The position numbers and the translations under genes were made by a program. The notes under the pieces were generated by a model. The model was not told where the DNA came from and made no database searches. It worked only from the letters and a program-made list of their open reading frames with translations. Of a stretch of 64,000 nt of DNA, positions 10,924 to 23,360 are shown one piece after another (position 1 is the first letter of the stretch; the number at the start of each line of letters is the position of its first letter). The stretch is from Leptodontidium sp. MPI-SDFR-AT-0119 (taxonomy: Eukaryota > Ascomycota > Leotiomycetes > Helotiales > Leptodontidiaceae). The stretch covers positions 62,001 through 126,000 of the forward strand of contig JAHLEZ010000001.1 of assembly GCA_020726505.1 (NCBI GenBank). The letters are read 5' to 3'.

Positions 10924-13195
10924 TTAGCGCATGGATCTTTCGGAGTTCGGATGATCGTGTCTTACGAAGTTCATATCATCCCACTTCCCACCAAAATGAG
11001 ACACGGTTCCCTGATCTTGTTGAAGGAGACCGCTACCGTCTGTGTCAACACTACCTTGGCGAGTTTCGGGGCGATTGCTAGCTTTTTGCATATGCCCTTG
11101 TGCTTCGAAACGGAGCTCTTGCAAAACCTCGCTGCAACGATTCGCGAAGCTTTCTTTCTCCCCTGCAATCTTTAACTGTGATTGGCATGTAGCGCCAGCT
11201 TCGAAGAGTGAGATCCAATTGTAGGCGGGCTCAGACTGAAGCTTGATGACACGAACGTAAAGAACGACAACGGCGCAGTATCCGCAGTAGTGTGCAAACT
11301 TGTCTTGTTAGATCTGATTATGCAGATAAGAATGGCATTTGGAATCACTTACCCATGAAGCGCCAAAGTTCTTATCCCGCTGATACAGGCCATCAATCAA
11401 CTTAATGATATCCATGGCAGCCTTGACACATTCTGTCGTGTTAGAATCACACTCCTGACGGAGTTTGTAACCGTTCGAACTTCTGAATGCATCGCAATTC
11501 ATGTCTTGGAGGAGGAAGGGACGATGAAGTAGGACTCGAGTATGAGCATACGCAAGCTGGAGACCAGTGTATTGAGCAGCAAAGAGGGGTTCAAGAGTGG
11601 CGGGGTCGAGTTCAAAGAATCCGTTGATATCGGCTCTCCACATCTGAAGTTTGCCCTTCAAGTTCTTCGCCGATTGTAGTTTATTATGGACCGAAGGTTT
11701 CCGGATGCTGTACAGCTCATGGAGGATTTCATCAAAGATTTGTGCGAGGCTAAAGTACAAAAACATGAGTGAGTGGGTTTGGTACCAAGAGTCATACATA
11801 CTTGATGGAGAAGACCGTAGCCTTCATCGAACTTTGCACTCCATCGCTCATAGTCACGAGTCCAGTCTTAGAAAGGTCTTCATCTTCAACAATACGCGGA
11901 AGGTCTTGATCGACGTCTTCATGCCGGATCATGGTGGGGCGTCCGAGTGTCGAACTGAGGTGCTTGTCCATCGTGTACGCAAACCAGAAGGCTCGTTTTT
12001 GACATTCTACTTCGATCATATCGCCATTTTCAGAGAGCCTATTTTGTCTCTGAAGACCCATGGCAAATATCAGACCAACAGTGACGGTAAAAATACTCCA
12101 GCAATGATGAATTCGAGACCTAGAACAGAGGTAGATGCACTGAAGTAGTCGTGCTTGGATGGTCGGCAGTTGGACTTGCCCAGTTTCTTTCTTCAGCTGC
12201 GCTTCGGCCACTTGGAAATAATGGAAGCTGACTGTGATTAGCAAACGCGAGAAAATCAAAGACGTGAAAGTACCTCATATCTCCATCCGCTTCATCGGAC
12301 TTGGTCGATGAGCTTTCACAAGCCAGCGCAAAGACCATCAGGACTACGGCATTCTTACTGTGATCAACTGTCCTGCAACTCATCGATCGGGGACTATCAA
12401 GCAGTGTCCCCATCCATTCCTCAACCGTTTTATGATGTAGGAATCTATGAAGTGCAGCACCAAAGTTGAAATACTGTGTAATCATACTTTGTGCAAGCCT
12501 GTAAGTTGGAAGAGCGAAGAACGAAGTATCTAAATCAGGCATAGGGGGATCTCCAAAGCTGAAGATCGGATTTTGGTGATATGTTGCTCGATGGTTGAGG
12601 TTGTTCTGTGTTCGTTGAAAGATCGTCTCTCCATTCAACTGCTCATGATTGCCTCGGATGTGGGGCCTGTAGTACTGGGAGGTGGGATCCTCTTCGGCCA
12701 TCCGTGGAATCTTGTGTGGTCGGGTATCGTTGCTCTCATGTTCTCCTATAACAGCACCGAAAATGGGTCGATGTGGAGCCCAGGCCTGCTCTCTTCTCAT
12801 TGACTCTCTACTCGAAGAGAAGTTTGATTTAGGAGTGGTACGTTCTGTTTTTGATAGGCCGTTGGATGGATCATAAGAGGAGACAGCTGAAACAATGGGC
12901 GGCTTTTTGCCACGGGTGTACGGGGCCTCGTATTTGCATATTCTCGAGTACTTCACACATTTCTCGCATGGTAGCTGCCCATTACACTTCGTATGTTTGC
13001 TATTTGATCAATGAGAAAGATATCACATTGATCATGAAAGGCCACTTACGCCTTGCATTCATCGCATCCACGAGAGATCCTGGACTTTTGTCTGTTCGGA
13101 TTTGGTTCCTTCTTCGGCTCATGCGGATCTGGATCTGGTGATTGCTGGCTTGATCGGGCTTCATTGCCTGACGCGAAATCGGTGGCAGCGGACAT
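10924..13195 (-). CDS. Zn(II)2Cys6 fungal transcription factor with fungal_trans domain
   Basis: Exons 13195-13050, 12999-12274, 12227-11802, 11749-11353 and 11298-10924 give 689 aa; introns are 46-54 bp. The binuclear zinc cluster is itself split by intron 1: six cysteines (44, 47, 54, 60, 63, 70) in RGCDECKA-KHTKCNGQLPCEKC. A Ser/Pro-rich linker follows. The fungal_trans region contains LLQCIYLCSRSRIHHCW, AFWFAYTMDKHLSSTLGRP and, across the last intron, SW-FAHYCGYCAVVVLYVRV. The acceptor at 12228 was preferred over a nearby one because only it restores SFHYFQVAEAQL. This is probably a nuclear regulator; position suggests control of the permease/oxidase group or a related catabolic pathway, which is inference. 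Confidence 0.87.
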
Positions 13196-14455
13196 CTTCA
13201 CTGATCTAGTAAAAGATTTCACATGTGAATGGGGCTATCGTTGGTATCTGATGATATATCCCACTTGATGGAGTTGTTTTGTTGAGGTGTGGAGAAGCAT
13301 AAGCACGGAAAAGAATTGCCCGGACTTTCGGACAAGCGGATTCCTAGGCCTTGGCGCGATAAGCGACACAAGATGTCTCAGCTCACCTCAACTAACAAAG
13401 CTGAGGTTCACACGTAATATTGCTGAGGAATATTCGAAGGTACTAGGATGAAAATCAATATCCTCGACAGGTTTTACCACTAAAAGTTCGAGTAACACAT
13501 TTCTTCCCTGGATATATGCCTGTGTATAAACAAGAAATGGAAGACGACCAAAGCGACGGTCACAGGTCATCTGAAACTACTAGGAAATGGGGCTCTACGG
13601 ATATATACATGGTATGCAATCATTGTGGTTCTTCCTGTGCATGACTTCTTTCGGCTCGTGAACAAGAAACGGCGAATGCTGAGAAATATCACCCAGCGAA
13701 AGCATTCCCATCGCAGCTTGCAGAATTGATTGGGATGTAACCCTAGATCAGCTCAATGCTTTGAACTGATACCCGTTCTAAACTCAGTAGGAAACGATGC
13801 TGCAGCATCAGAAAATTGCACTGCACTCGACACCAACTCAAACCCACTCGACGTTTTCGTCCTCGTCCACTATTCATGCCTCAATTCCTCTTCTGTTCTC
13901 GGGCCCGTTTTCCCTTCAGCTCCCATTTTCCCTTCAGCTCCCATTTTCTATAAACAAATTAGAACTTCATCACTATCACAAAACTCAAGCAGTATCTTGA
14001 ATCCATCTTCCTGCAGAGCTGTGTAGCAATCCGACCACATATCTAGCCGTAATTTGTATCTTTCGGGCCAGGACTTGGAAATCTGGCTTGCGAGCCATTT
14101 GAAGAAGTCTCCATGAGCAGAAGGATGGCTTAAGCATTTCACTCTACAGCTAAGTGGTAGTTTTTGCAAAGTTTCAGACGGGTTTGGTGATATGTAAATG
14201 CCTAGGTTCAGTCACCGACTTTGTGTGGGGAGTGTTCATTGAGATTTGAATACCGGCCCTGCGAGACAATCAGAGATCTTCTACAACTTGATCTTTTAGA
14301 CACTTCGATAGGAGTTTACTTAGTAGATATTTCATTCGCTGTAGAGTGTACATAACTCTTTCGTTTTCTCTTTAATTTGCCGTTTCCTTGTAACAGCTCC
14401 AGTCTCAATGCCATTTACCCTCCTTCTCTCACAAGGTCTCTTCTCTCACCCCCCA
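13196..14455. other. Intergenic region, no gene seen
   Basis: About 1.26 kb that includes the promoter of the second Zn2Cys6 gene and the 3' flank of the kinase gene. Short open frames lack support. The only structure is a pyrimidine-rich tandem repeat, listed separately. Confidence 0.5.
13908..13948. repeat. Short tandem repeat, 18-bp unit, about 2.3 copies
   Basis: The unit TTTTCCCTTCAGCTCCCA occurs at 13908-13925 and 13926-13943 without mismatch, followed by a partial third copy. It lies about 700 bp upstream of the minus-strand Zn2Cys6 gene. Confidence 0.85.
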
Positions 14456-15321
14456 TCAAACAACATCAACAAACACCTCTCCCTCCCCACCAGGCCACTC
14501 GAAGCCCCTCAAATACTCTCCCAGCACCTCCCTACTAACAGGCATCCCCTCTCTCCTTCTCCCTGAAACCTTTCTTTCCCTCCCCTCAATCCTCCTCCAA
14601 AGCACCCTCTCCTTTTCCAACACATCCCCTTTAACTTTAAAAACAGCAAGCACAACACCCCACCTCCCACCTCCCTCCTTATCAACCACTCCCCGATAGA
14701 AATCCCGATCGGCTTTGCACCAGAGGCTGAGATCAAGGACTATACCACCTTCCCCATCTCTTTTCTCTTTCCCTTCGCCTTCTCCTTCCACACCTCCACC
14801 ACATTCCCCCAGCAACGTCTTCATTTGCGCCTTAACGCTCGCCTCAGCTTCATCCTGCAACTCCCCAACCCTCTCACCATCATAATCCTTTCCATACACA
14901 CCGTGTCTTTCCAAGATGGATTTATCGATACTGAGACGTGTGAATTGTTGTGTGTGCTCTAGAGAGCGGGCGAGTGTAGATTTACCAGATCCTTTTGGGA
15001 GGGTTGGGTGTTAGATTTGATTGGAATTATTTGATTGGGGGTTGGATTGAGAGGGGATGGAGGATATGAAAAGATGAGAGAAGATAAGGGGAAGAGAATG
15101 AGGAGGAAGGCAAGAGAGGGTGAAAAGAAGGACGAACCAGCAATCCCACAAGTCATAACCACCACCCTCTTGCCTTCACCTTTCAGAGTTTCGATGGCGC
15201 TTTGTACTTGTGGCGGGATGGGATACTCGGTCTTATGCTCTGGTGAAGAGGAGGAGGGCTGTGGGTTTGGATTTGGGTTTGGAGTTGAAGATTGAGATGG
15301 AGCTGAAGACGAGGATGACAT
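14456..15321 (-). CDS. P-loop kinase-like protein (AAA_33 / zeta-like fold)
   Basis: Two exons, 15321-15138 and 14991-14456, give 239 aa. The 146-bp intron has a GTTCGT donor; splicing it rebuilds the Walker A motif GIAGSGKST (residues 59-67), which is strong support. The N terminus is a Ser/Pro/Asn low-complexity stretch of about 30 residues. After the P-loop, SLEHTQQFTRLSIDKSIL resembles the nucleoside/polynucleotide-kinase-like AAA_33 family, where an Asp after the second strand positions the substrate. The region after residue 100 is unusually Gly/Glu-rich. These proteins phosphorylate small molecules or RNA ends; the substrate here is unknown. Confidence 0.75.
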
Positions 15322-16160
15322 TTTGAGAGTGAGATGGCCGATAATGTTAGCTTGGAGAGTACTGTTTGGGAAGATGTGAAGTTGTTTTGATGTCTTTGTT
15401 AATGAGTTGGGAGGAGGATTTGTATACTGTGTTGTAAATCCGTAAGAATTTAGGTACGAATGGATATGGATGAAATGTTTAAGGTTGATTTTGTTAATGT
15501 TGTTGAGTCAGTTGTGGTTGAAATGTGAGGGGGGAGGGTTACGTGAGTCACGAGAGGATCAGATGCCAAGTTTCGATGCTGATCACTGCCATGCCAAACG
15601 TACAAGTATGCCAAGTTCTGGCGAATTATCCAATTCGATGAGTAGCAACTTGCCTACGTGGCTACCACTTCGCAATCCATGTCCCCCTCTCCAGCGATGA
15701 TTCAGTAAAAGTCTTCGTTAATCATCACATACATTATCTGCTTATTGGTATAATGTACAGTACATTTCCATTTACCCACTTCCTTCCCTTCCCGTGCTTT
15801 CGTTTCATTTCCCCAAATCGTGTTCCCACTCAGCATCATCATATAATCCCACGATACTGTGTTCTCCATGAGAAAGCGACTTACATCGCTCGCTCGTCTC
15901 CCCCATAGGACGGCCTTTTCAATCCAGGTATATGCAAAGCAGGACACACACTCCCAAGCCCAAGTCAGACATCAAACAGATAGAAAGACAGAATCCGTCC
16001 CAAACACCCCAGAATGCAATGCCAACCCGAACATATCAGACCAGACCGTAATAGACCAGAACCACTTAAACGCCACCCTTTAAAAACCTCAAACCCTATG
16101 CCCTGTGGTGTAATAATCGATCATTCACTCAACCCATTATCCATCCAATCACTGACTCAT
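15322..16160. other. Intergenic region, no gene seen
   Basis: It holds the promoter of the P-loop kinase gene and the 3' UTR of the RhoGEF gene. Short frames on both strands are unsupported. Confidence 0.5.
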
Positions 16161-19100
16161 TCATTCATTCCCCTTCAAAAGCGCCCTCAAAGTAAGGACT
16201 TCCCGCCTCAATCTCGCATTCTCCTTCTTCGTTTTCGCCGTCTCCTCAGTAGCCTCCTTGAGTTTCCCCACCAACTCCTCCTTCTCGCCCTTCCCCCTAA
16301 GCGCCTTGACAATCTTGCCGAGCTCGCCATTGAATTTCTCATACAGGAGTTCGTTCTCCGCACTACTCTCCTTGTAAAGCTGATCTAGACCCTTGACTTT
16401 GAATTCGGAAGCGATGAGACTCTTCTCGAGATCGGCTTTTATGGTGTTGTTGCGGGTCGTGAGGTCGGCTATGACTGTTGGGATGCGGGATTCGAGGGCT
16501 TGCATTGCGATGGTGAGTTTTTGAATGTCGGCTGTGCGGAGGTTTGATGTAGATGATGAGGACGAGGCGTTGAGTTTTGCCATTTCGGCACCGATCTTGG
16601 AGAGTTCAGATTGAAGGGATGCTTCGGCTTCATTGATAGCCTTGGCTTCATTTTGGAGGCGCTCGCGGAGCTTCTGGGGTGATTGTAGACGGAGTTTTTG
16701 AGGAGACGGTTTGCCGGGTGTGGTTGGTGGGCGGGATGTTGAGGGAGCGCGGCCGATAAGTGTGGGGATGTTGGAGGAGAGAGATGGAGTCTTGGTATGG
16801 CCTTTGTTGGAGTTGAGTGTCCAGAGGTCCTTGATTACTACAACGTCTGGATTGGACTGGATGTTTTGTGGTCGTTCAGTGAGGTTGCCGATATTTCTTG
16901 ACAACATGAGAGGTGAGTTTTCCTTTTGATTTGGCGATCCGGTTCTGTACATCGATGCGCGATTTCGGTCCATGATGCCTCCAGCGACTGGAATCTTTGT
17001 TGGCGAAGGTGTTCTTGGAGACGAATTGAACTTCGAAGCTCTTCGTTCCATTGACATTGGTGAGTTACCAAGAGTTGCTGCCGCCATCAAACTCTTGAGA
17101 TCAGAGAGCGAGCTTCGTCTCTTTTTCTTCAATGATTTGGTGATATCCTGCTTCTCTTCTGGCGGTGGAGAAGCTCCAATTGTGCTCAGTCGCGAAGGAG
17201 ACCCACTACTAGAAGGACGGTCATCGAATGCACCCAATATGGTCGGCCTATCCCGAGACACTGGTCGTCTACCAGGAGATTCAATAGACTTCGAGCGCAT
17301 GACCGATCCCTTTGACAGACTTGACGTCGTGAGAACTTCTCCTGTAGCAGTGCTCCGACTGGTCTTGCTCAAGGTACGCCATACAGATGGTCGATCATTA
17401 TCCTTGTTACTGTTTTGTCGAAGTAGGGTATCAGCAAATCTTCTTCGGAAAGAAGATGCATTCGACGCCACAGATCCATTAGCAGAATGATTCGATCGAG
17501 CACCAGAGATGGAGCCGAAAGCGGAATTATTGCCACCACCAAATGTAATCGCTCCAGGTCCGATATCATCAAAGAGTCGCTCTTGATCCTCCACCATACG
17601 ATCAAGTAGATTGATGTAGTCATGTGGGTTTCCATCGATGACAAGTAGTTCTGCAAATGCGGCGGTGAGAGCACCGCGATCGCCATCATTCCCACAGCCA
17701 TCCAGGAGATCTGCGAGTAGCTTGATGATAGCGATAAACGCTCTCCTATTTTGTGGGGCCATTTCGCCAAATACCAGCCGAACATATTCCGCAAACTCTG
17801 CTGGTATTAATTTCAAAGCTCTCTCCTGCAGTTCATCCAGAGTCTGCGATGACATAACCTGGCCCATCTGATCCTTCCAGGCCATTCTCAAGTACTTCTC
17901 GAATGCCACGAACAGTACATCGACCGAAGCTTCTGAAGCTGGCCTATTGTCGAAAGGATTCTCGATGAAGGTATTGTACACAGCATTGATAGCAAGTTCA
18001 TCAGCTGTACTGCGGTTTCTCAAGACCCTACCCACAATGTTGCCTTTTCGAACCAGGAGTGCAGAGATGTATCCTGTGAATGTCTCTTCCAAGCGGACAA
18101 GGGGGTTTCTTGGCTTCTCGTCGGCTCGAACACTGCTTCGAAGATCAACATCTTGGATTGAATGGGTAGATTTGTTGCTATTCGTTCTCGTCAATGGAGG
18201 GGCTTGCATTGATGGGACATTGCTTAGCCCAGGGGTTCGGGGGTGTTTAGGCGGACTCGATCCAGCATGGAAAGATGAAGTTGAACTGTTGAATCCACTG
18301 GACAAAAACGAGAGCAACTTGACAGGAGAGTTTGGCCGGAATGATTTCGACTTGTCACCTTCGGCGAGGATTGCGATTGATTTGAGGATCTTGGAATGGA
18401 ATGCGACGAATGGGGTTGTTAGAGCCGGGTTGCTGATGTGGTTTTGTGACCGAAGTAAATCGTTCACTGCGATTGTTAGTCAAATGTCGAACACCATCAG
18501 GTGGAAAGCCTACCTCGCTTTGCAAAAGTGGGCAAGAAATGCTCAGCTACCACTTCATCAACAAAAACTCTGTCATGAAGACCATCGACTTCGAGTCTGT
18601 ATGTCAGTCCACCTTGAAGGGCGTTGACATTGGCAACTATGTCCACGCCATAATGTCCGACGGGAGCTCCTTTGGTGCCCTTTGCGTGATCAACAACAAC
18701 TCGAATAGGGGCTGGTTCCTTTCGTCCTTCAATTAGGGTGTCGATGCCTTCTTCGAACACGGCGGTATGAAGAGTGATCTCCGCGGTTCCAAGCTTGATT
18801 GATCGCAATGACCATTTATCAGTTTCTCTCTCCTTCTCCGAGAATCGACCTTCTACTCTTGCCTTGGTAATCTCTTCTGTAAACTTAAGAGCCTTCCCAT
18901 CATAAGCACCCTGAAGGACGAAAGTGCGGACATTTGCAGCTGACGAGTTGCGCTCCCGGCCAGTTCCAGCATCCTTCAATTCGTGTACCGAGACCATGGA
19001 AACAAGCCGGCCATCATCAGACATGGTGAAGCGGGTATCACCCAGAACCTGCCAACCAGAAAACACGAGCTCGAATGTCTTCTTTTGCCCACCTGCATTG

Positions 19101-20779
19101 GCAGTGATAGAAGCCATCATACTTACAGCTGATGGCTTGTCCACCTCAGCTATAAGACCTCTAGCAGATAGGCTGCATTGGACAGCCTTTTTGAGGACTA
19201 TCACACAGTCTGCGAATAACAAAAACATACCCTCTCGGTATGAAGTGGTTGAGGTAATGAAAGGTGCTGGAAGCTCAGCAAAGTCAACAGCGGTAATAAG
19301 TCGACCTTGTGGATGTAGTGAGCTGGGCCATGATTCGACAAGATTTCGCAGTCGGTTGACAATTTGCGACTTGTCAGTTGTGGGTGGATCCAGGGAGCAA
19401 ATGGATGTGATGATGTCTCTAGCCTTGAGCATTGACTGCAAAGCCGGGTGGAGAACTGGTAGGTAGTTGACGATATTGTCAATGAAGAGGCTGTAGCGTG
19501 GCAATCTCTGGACAGGCTCAATAACTGCCGATCGCAGTCTTTGCTCTCCAGTTTGCTGGACACGTTGCGAGAAACTTGATTGCTGTTTAACGAACATGCT
19601 GATAATCTGGGGGAACTCTTGACTGGCTCGAATATAGTCCTGGTAACACTCCGAAAACTGTGGAAACCATTCCAAGAGTACTTTGGCAAACGCAAGTGCT
19701 CCAGTTGGATCCTTAAGTCGTCCACTGCCCCCATACCGAGATCCAGTAGAACTGGCTGCAGGTGCCTCGAGGTCTTGCATCGCATCTTCCTCTGTATCGT
19801 CCATGACCTTCCGAATATCTGCCAGAAATGCGGAGTTGATCTGGAGTATCCGGTCGAGGGACTTGGGGAATAACTTCTGCAGGTCTTGTTCCGTGGGACT
19901 GAAACTACCAAATGCCTTATTCTTCGCTTTGTCGCGGAAGTCATCTGCAATATGATTGACCAATTCGTGCATCTTGATGACATATCTCTCCTCAGTATCG
20001 ACTAATTCTCCCATCTCTCTTCGCAATGACATCTTCTGGTCCTTCAAGAATGACTTTGTCCGATTGAGCGACGTAGGCTTCGAGGGGGCACGGCGCAACT
20101 TCGACGTAGGAAGAAATGCCACCTCTCCAAACAACTTGACCAACCGCGAATAAGCTCCATATTGCCTCAAAGTCGGATCTAACAGTTCCTCGTCGTCCAT
20201 TTGTTCCTCAGGGTCCACTTCTTCGAAAGGCGCAATCGAACCAGGAGGCAGGACCAAATCAACATCTACATGGTGAATATTCTGTGGGCGCAAAGCAGCT
20301 TCAATGTCTCGCAGAACCTCCCCGATATTCTCCACCCTGGCCATTGAAGCAGCCAAATCTGCCGCATGTTGCTCTGCGAATAGAGTCGGCGCAGAACCAG
20401 GTCTCTTTCCTCTCGAGCTTGCAGATTGCACAATCACACCACTCTTGACCACCTCGGGCAGCTCCTTGAAGTACTTCAACAAACCGAATGCGATACCCCG
20501 ACATATTTCGTCCCCTTGCTTTTCGCGCGGCAGATGGTTGACGGATTGGTAGAAGGGCGAGTTGGGAGAGATGGTGATGCGCGGATAGCTCTGGAAGCCT
20601 GCCGCGGTGAAGACATGGACCTGTATTCTCGAGCTGTTGAGAGTGGAATTCGTAGTCGTAGATGGGCCGTGGAAGACGAGAACGGGGAGATGGCCTAGAG
20701 TTGTATCGGTGGTGTAGTAGAGGCTGACTTCGTCTTGCGACAGAGCCAGCTCGTCGGTGACTCGAACCATAATGTACAA
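16161..20779 (-). CDS. Rho guanine-nucleotide exchange factor (DH domain) with long C-terminal extension
   Basis: Two long exons, 20779-18514 and 18466-16161, joined by removing a 47-bp intron (GTAGGC donor), give 1523 aa. Residues about 250-465 form a Dbl-homology domain: GELVDTEERYVIKMHELVNH begins CR1, and AVIEPVQRLPRYSLFIDNI is the conserved CR3 helix. A PH-like segment follows (about 490-690). The second exon encodes a predicted helical region (about 850-1020) that might be a degenerate GAP-like or other Rho-linked fold, a Ser/Pro-rich linker, and a C-terminal coiled coil with heptads (EAKAINEAEASLQSELSKI). Family role: activating Rho/Cdc42 GTPases at growth and septation sites. Start choice: first Met; a second Met four codons on is also possible. 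The exon join is well supported by frame. Confidence 0.87.
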
Positions 20780-21601
20780 TATCTGCCTACCTACCTACGT
20801 AGAGTGCGTCCTTTGGAATTGTCGAGACGATCGAGGTCGTCGATGGCTAGTCCGGGTCGTTCAATTGGCCTCGTCGGGCATAGCGAAAGACCCTCGATGA
20901 TAGCGGATCAATTGATGGCGTGGGAGATGTCCTGGCTGCGGCGATGGGCGTGGGCGTGGGCGTGGTGAAATATTCCTGCGGCGGGCATCTGGTTGGATGA
21001 GGTCAGGTCAGGTTGGATGTGGCAGAAAAACAATTGACGCGTTGGATATCCTCGCGTGGCTGGCTTTGTTGACTCGTCTGAATCTGATGCAACCAGCAAG
21101 GCAAAGGAGGAGAAATGCAGGACGAGAATAAGCCCGTCAAATCACAAGCAGAAGCTGAATTCTGTTGACTTGGTCCACCGCTGCACAGCAATGCAGTTTT
21201 CAAGGATTCTCCTGCATTAGCTACGCTTTTCTCGCCAGCGTCATTCCATGCTATCTTTAGATTTGATCCATCGGCGTTTTTGGAGCTCATGCCTCCGATG
21301 CTCTTCCCGACGCGTTGATTGGTTAGATGCCGAGCTTGTCAACACGCGATTTTCTTCAACCCCGCCAAACAATTGTTCAAGTCGAAACATCCGTCCATTT
21401 CCCTATGCAGGACCGGCGATACCTTGAACGGAGATCACGATAATCCTGCAGGCATCAAGGAAGATTCCAAGATAGTGTCACGATAAGACAATTCTTCCCT
21501 AGCAACAACAAAAGGAGCTGCGATACCTGCATCTACCAGAATATCTCGATCCGAGACTCACGAAGGACAGACACGGTCAGCCAAGCCAGCCATCAAGCCC
21601 A
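20780..21601. other. Divergent intergenic region between RhoGEF and DCC1-like genes
   Basis: No gene seen. It contains a short GGGCGT tandem array (about 20945-20964) and presumably both promoters. Confidence 0.5.
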
Positions 21602-22079
21602 ATGGCGACACAATATACCACCGATATCCCCTTCTCATCAAGTCATGCCCAGCAAGCATTCAAGCTCCTCGAACTTCCACCCGAGCTGCTCGCCCTGCTA
21701 GAATCAGAAGATCCTCCCACGTACGAAATCCACCTATCTACCCTCCATGACGCACCCCACTAACCCCTCCAGACTCACGATCACATCTTCTCCCTCTACA
21801 GCCACGACACCAGGCTACGCGCTCCTCTGCCATGGATCAAAACAATACCAGATGCGGCAAAAGAACACTTCGAATCCCATCTTGATACTACAGCCTTCCT
21901 CCACTGGGCCAACGCAGGCTGATGATCCCGAGACGTTCATACCGCAGCCTAGTGTGACGGCTGTGTCAAAGATTGAGGATACCATTGAGTTGATCCTACA
22001 GGAGGAGGGGAAGAAGAAGGAAGTCAAGGTTAATAAATGGCATGAGAAGTTTGCGAAGAGTCGTTTGGAGAAGAAGTGA
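21602..22079 (+). CDS. Sister-chromatid cohesion protein DCC1-like, short form
   Basis: Exons 21602-21720 and 21773-22079 with a 52-bp intron (GTACGA donor, CTAAC branch, CCAG acceptor) give 141 aa. The N-terminal sequence QQAFKLLELPPELLALLE, then DPPT-LTITS across the splice and GYALLCHGSKQYQMRQ followed by TSNPILIL, matches the start of Dcc1, a subunit of the Ctf18-RFC clamp loader used in cohesion establishment. Normal Dcc1 proteins are 350-400 residues; here the protein ends soon after VTAVSKIEDTIEL with a basic Lys-rich tail, so the central and winged-helix parts are missing. No continuation is seen in the next 1.2 kb. It could be a deletion allele, an assembly loss, or a lineage-specific short form. 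Confidence 0.7.
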
Positions 22080-23360
22080 TGAATGGAACATGACAAGAGA
22101 GAGTCACAGTCCCGAGGGGAATGAATCTCGCAAGCTGCACTTCATAGGCTTGATTTGCCGAATTCCAATCTCAATATCCTCCAGGTAGGAACATCAAGGG
22201 GGTGGGTGCTGTCGCGGTGTTGTTGAATGGAATGATTGGCGCCGCATGGCTTCACATGAGTCAAGGGGACATACACAACTGACTGCGAGGCTGCCTGGAC
22301 AAGTGCTAGAAGGTATTGTGGCAGGCGAGAAGGTCACAGTGTCCCTCGAAACTTTACATAGATACCACTTTGGACTGATCTGGGAATCATTTCTTCCTAG
22401 GAACAAATCCAGGGCCACCAAAGTACACCCCAAACTTACCAGATGGTTTAGCGTCGTCGAAAGCCACTACGAGCATAGGTCCAGAGTCCAAAGAATTGTC
22501 AGATTTTCGCCGATAATATCTAGTTCACACCTCCCAGCTTACTATGACACCCGCTTCCCGACTACTTACCAAGAGAGTGAGAAGGGACAGGGCTCGTGGT
22601 TGTTGTCTTGTGTCTTCTAGCAAGACCTCATGCATCCTCTAGCTCCGAGACCCTCATCAAAATATCCAGCCCAGAATAAAATCCAAGATCTCTTTGCCTG
22701 ACCGGCGAATATGATATCTGAAAACCCCCATCCATTCCCTTGTACTGCCCATTCTTCTCTCCTTCACAACTACTCACCTCTTCCAAGACACAACACTCAT
22801 CTCACCCAAAACGTCTTTGATTCAAACAAGCAACCGCCGATGCCTCAAGCGCATCCAAGCAATTGCTTATCCGAACCAAGACACATTCTAGCCCGTTTCC
22901 CAGCCCAGTCCACTAACATTCAAACATACCTAGCTTTCAAGCCTCAAAAGTGGGATATGCCTCCCCGGCAAATGTGCGGAAGCAACCGCACCTCACACGC
23001 CTCCCTATTTCGACCTTGGCCGCTCGGGCGTCTCGAATCCCCATATTTGTGCCTTATCGCTGATTGGAGGACGTACTTCAGTAGTGAGTTTTGCTACCAG
23101 GGCGATGTCGTTATCGTTCTCCGATTGACAATTTGACGTGACCTCTGGCCGCGGGGCATGCGAAGGTGGAGGAGGACCGGGGCGTGAGATGATTTCATAG
23201 ATGGGGTGAAGTGTTGACTTGAAGACTTCCAATTCTTGTTGAGGAAGTATTCTTCTTACTTTTCTCCCCCTGCCTTCAGCTTGTCATCTGGAAAACAATT
23301 TCCCTGTAGGACGGGTTTGATGCTGTTCCTGGTTCTGAATTTGTAGGCAAGTGATCGAAG
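22080..23360. other. Intergenic region, no gene seen
   Basis: About 1.28 kb. Open frames of 124 codons (22246-22620) and 141 codons (22711-23136) have no recognisable motif and no supporting structure, so they are not called. Confidence 0.45.

Noticed and set aside
16972..17490. 172-codon plus-strand frame (and others) inside the RhoGEF gene
   Set aside because: Antisense shadow of a verified coding exon.
22246..23136. Two plus-strand frames of 124 and 141 codons
   Set aside because: No motif, no splice structure, and overlapping frames on the minus strand; codon pattern does not resemble neighbouring genes.
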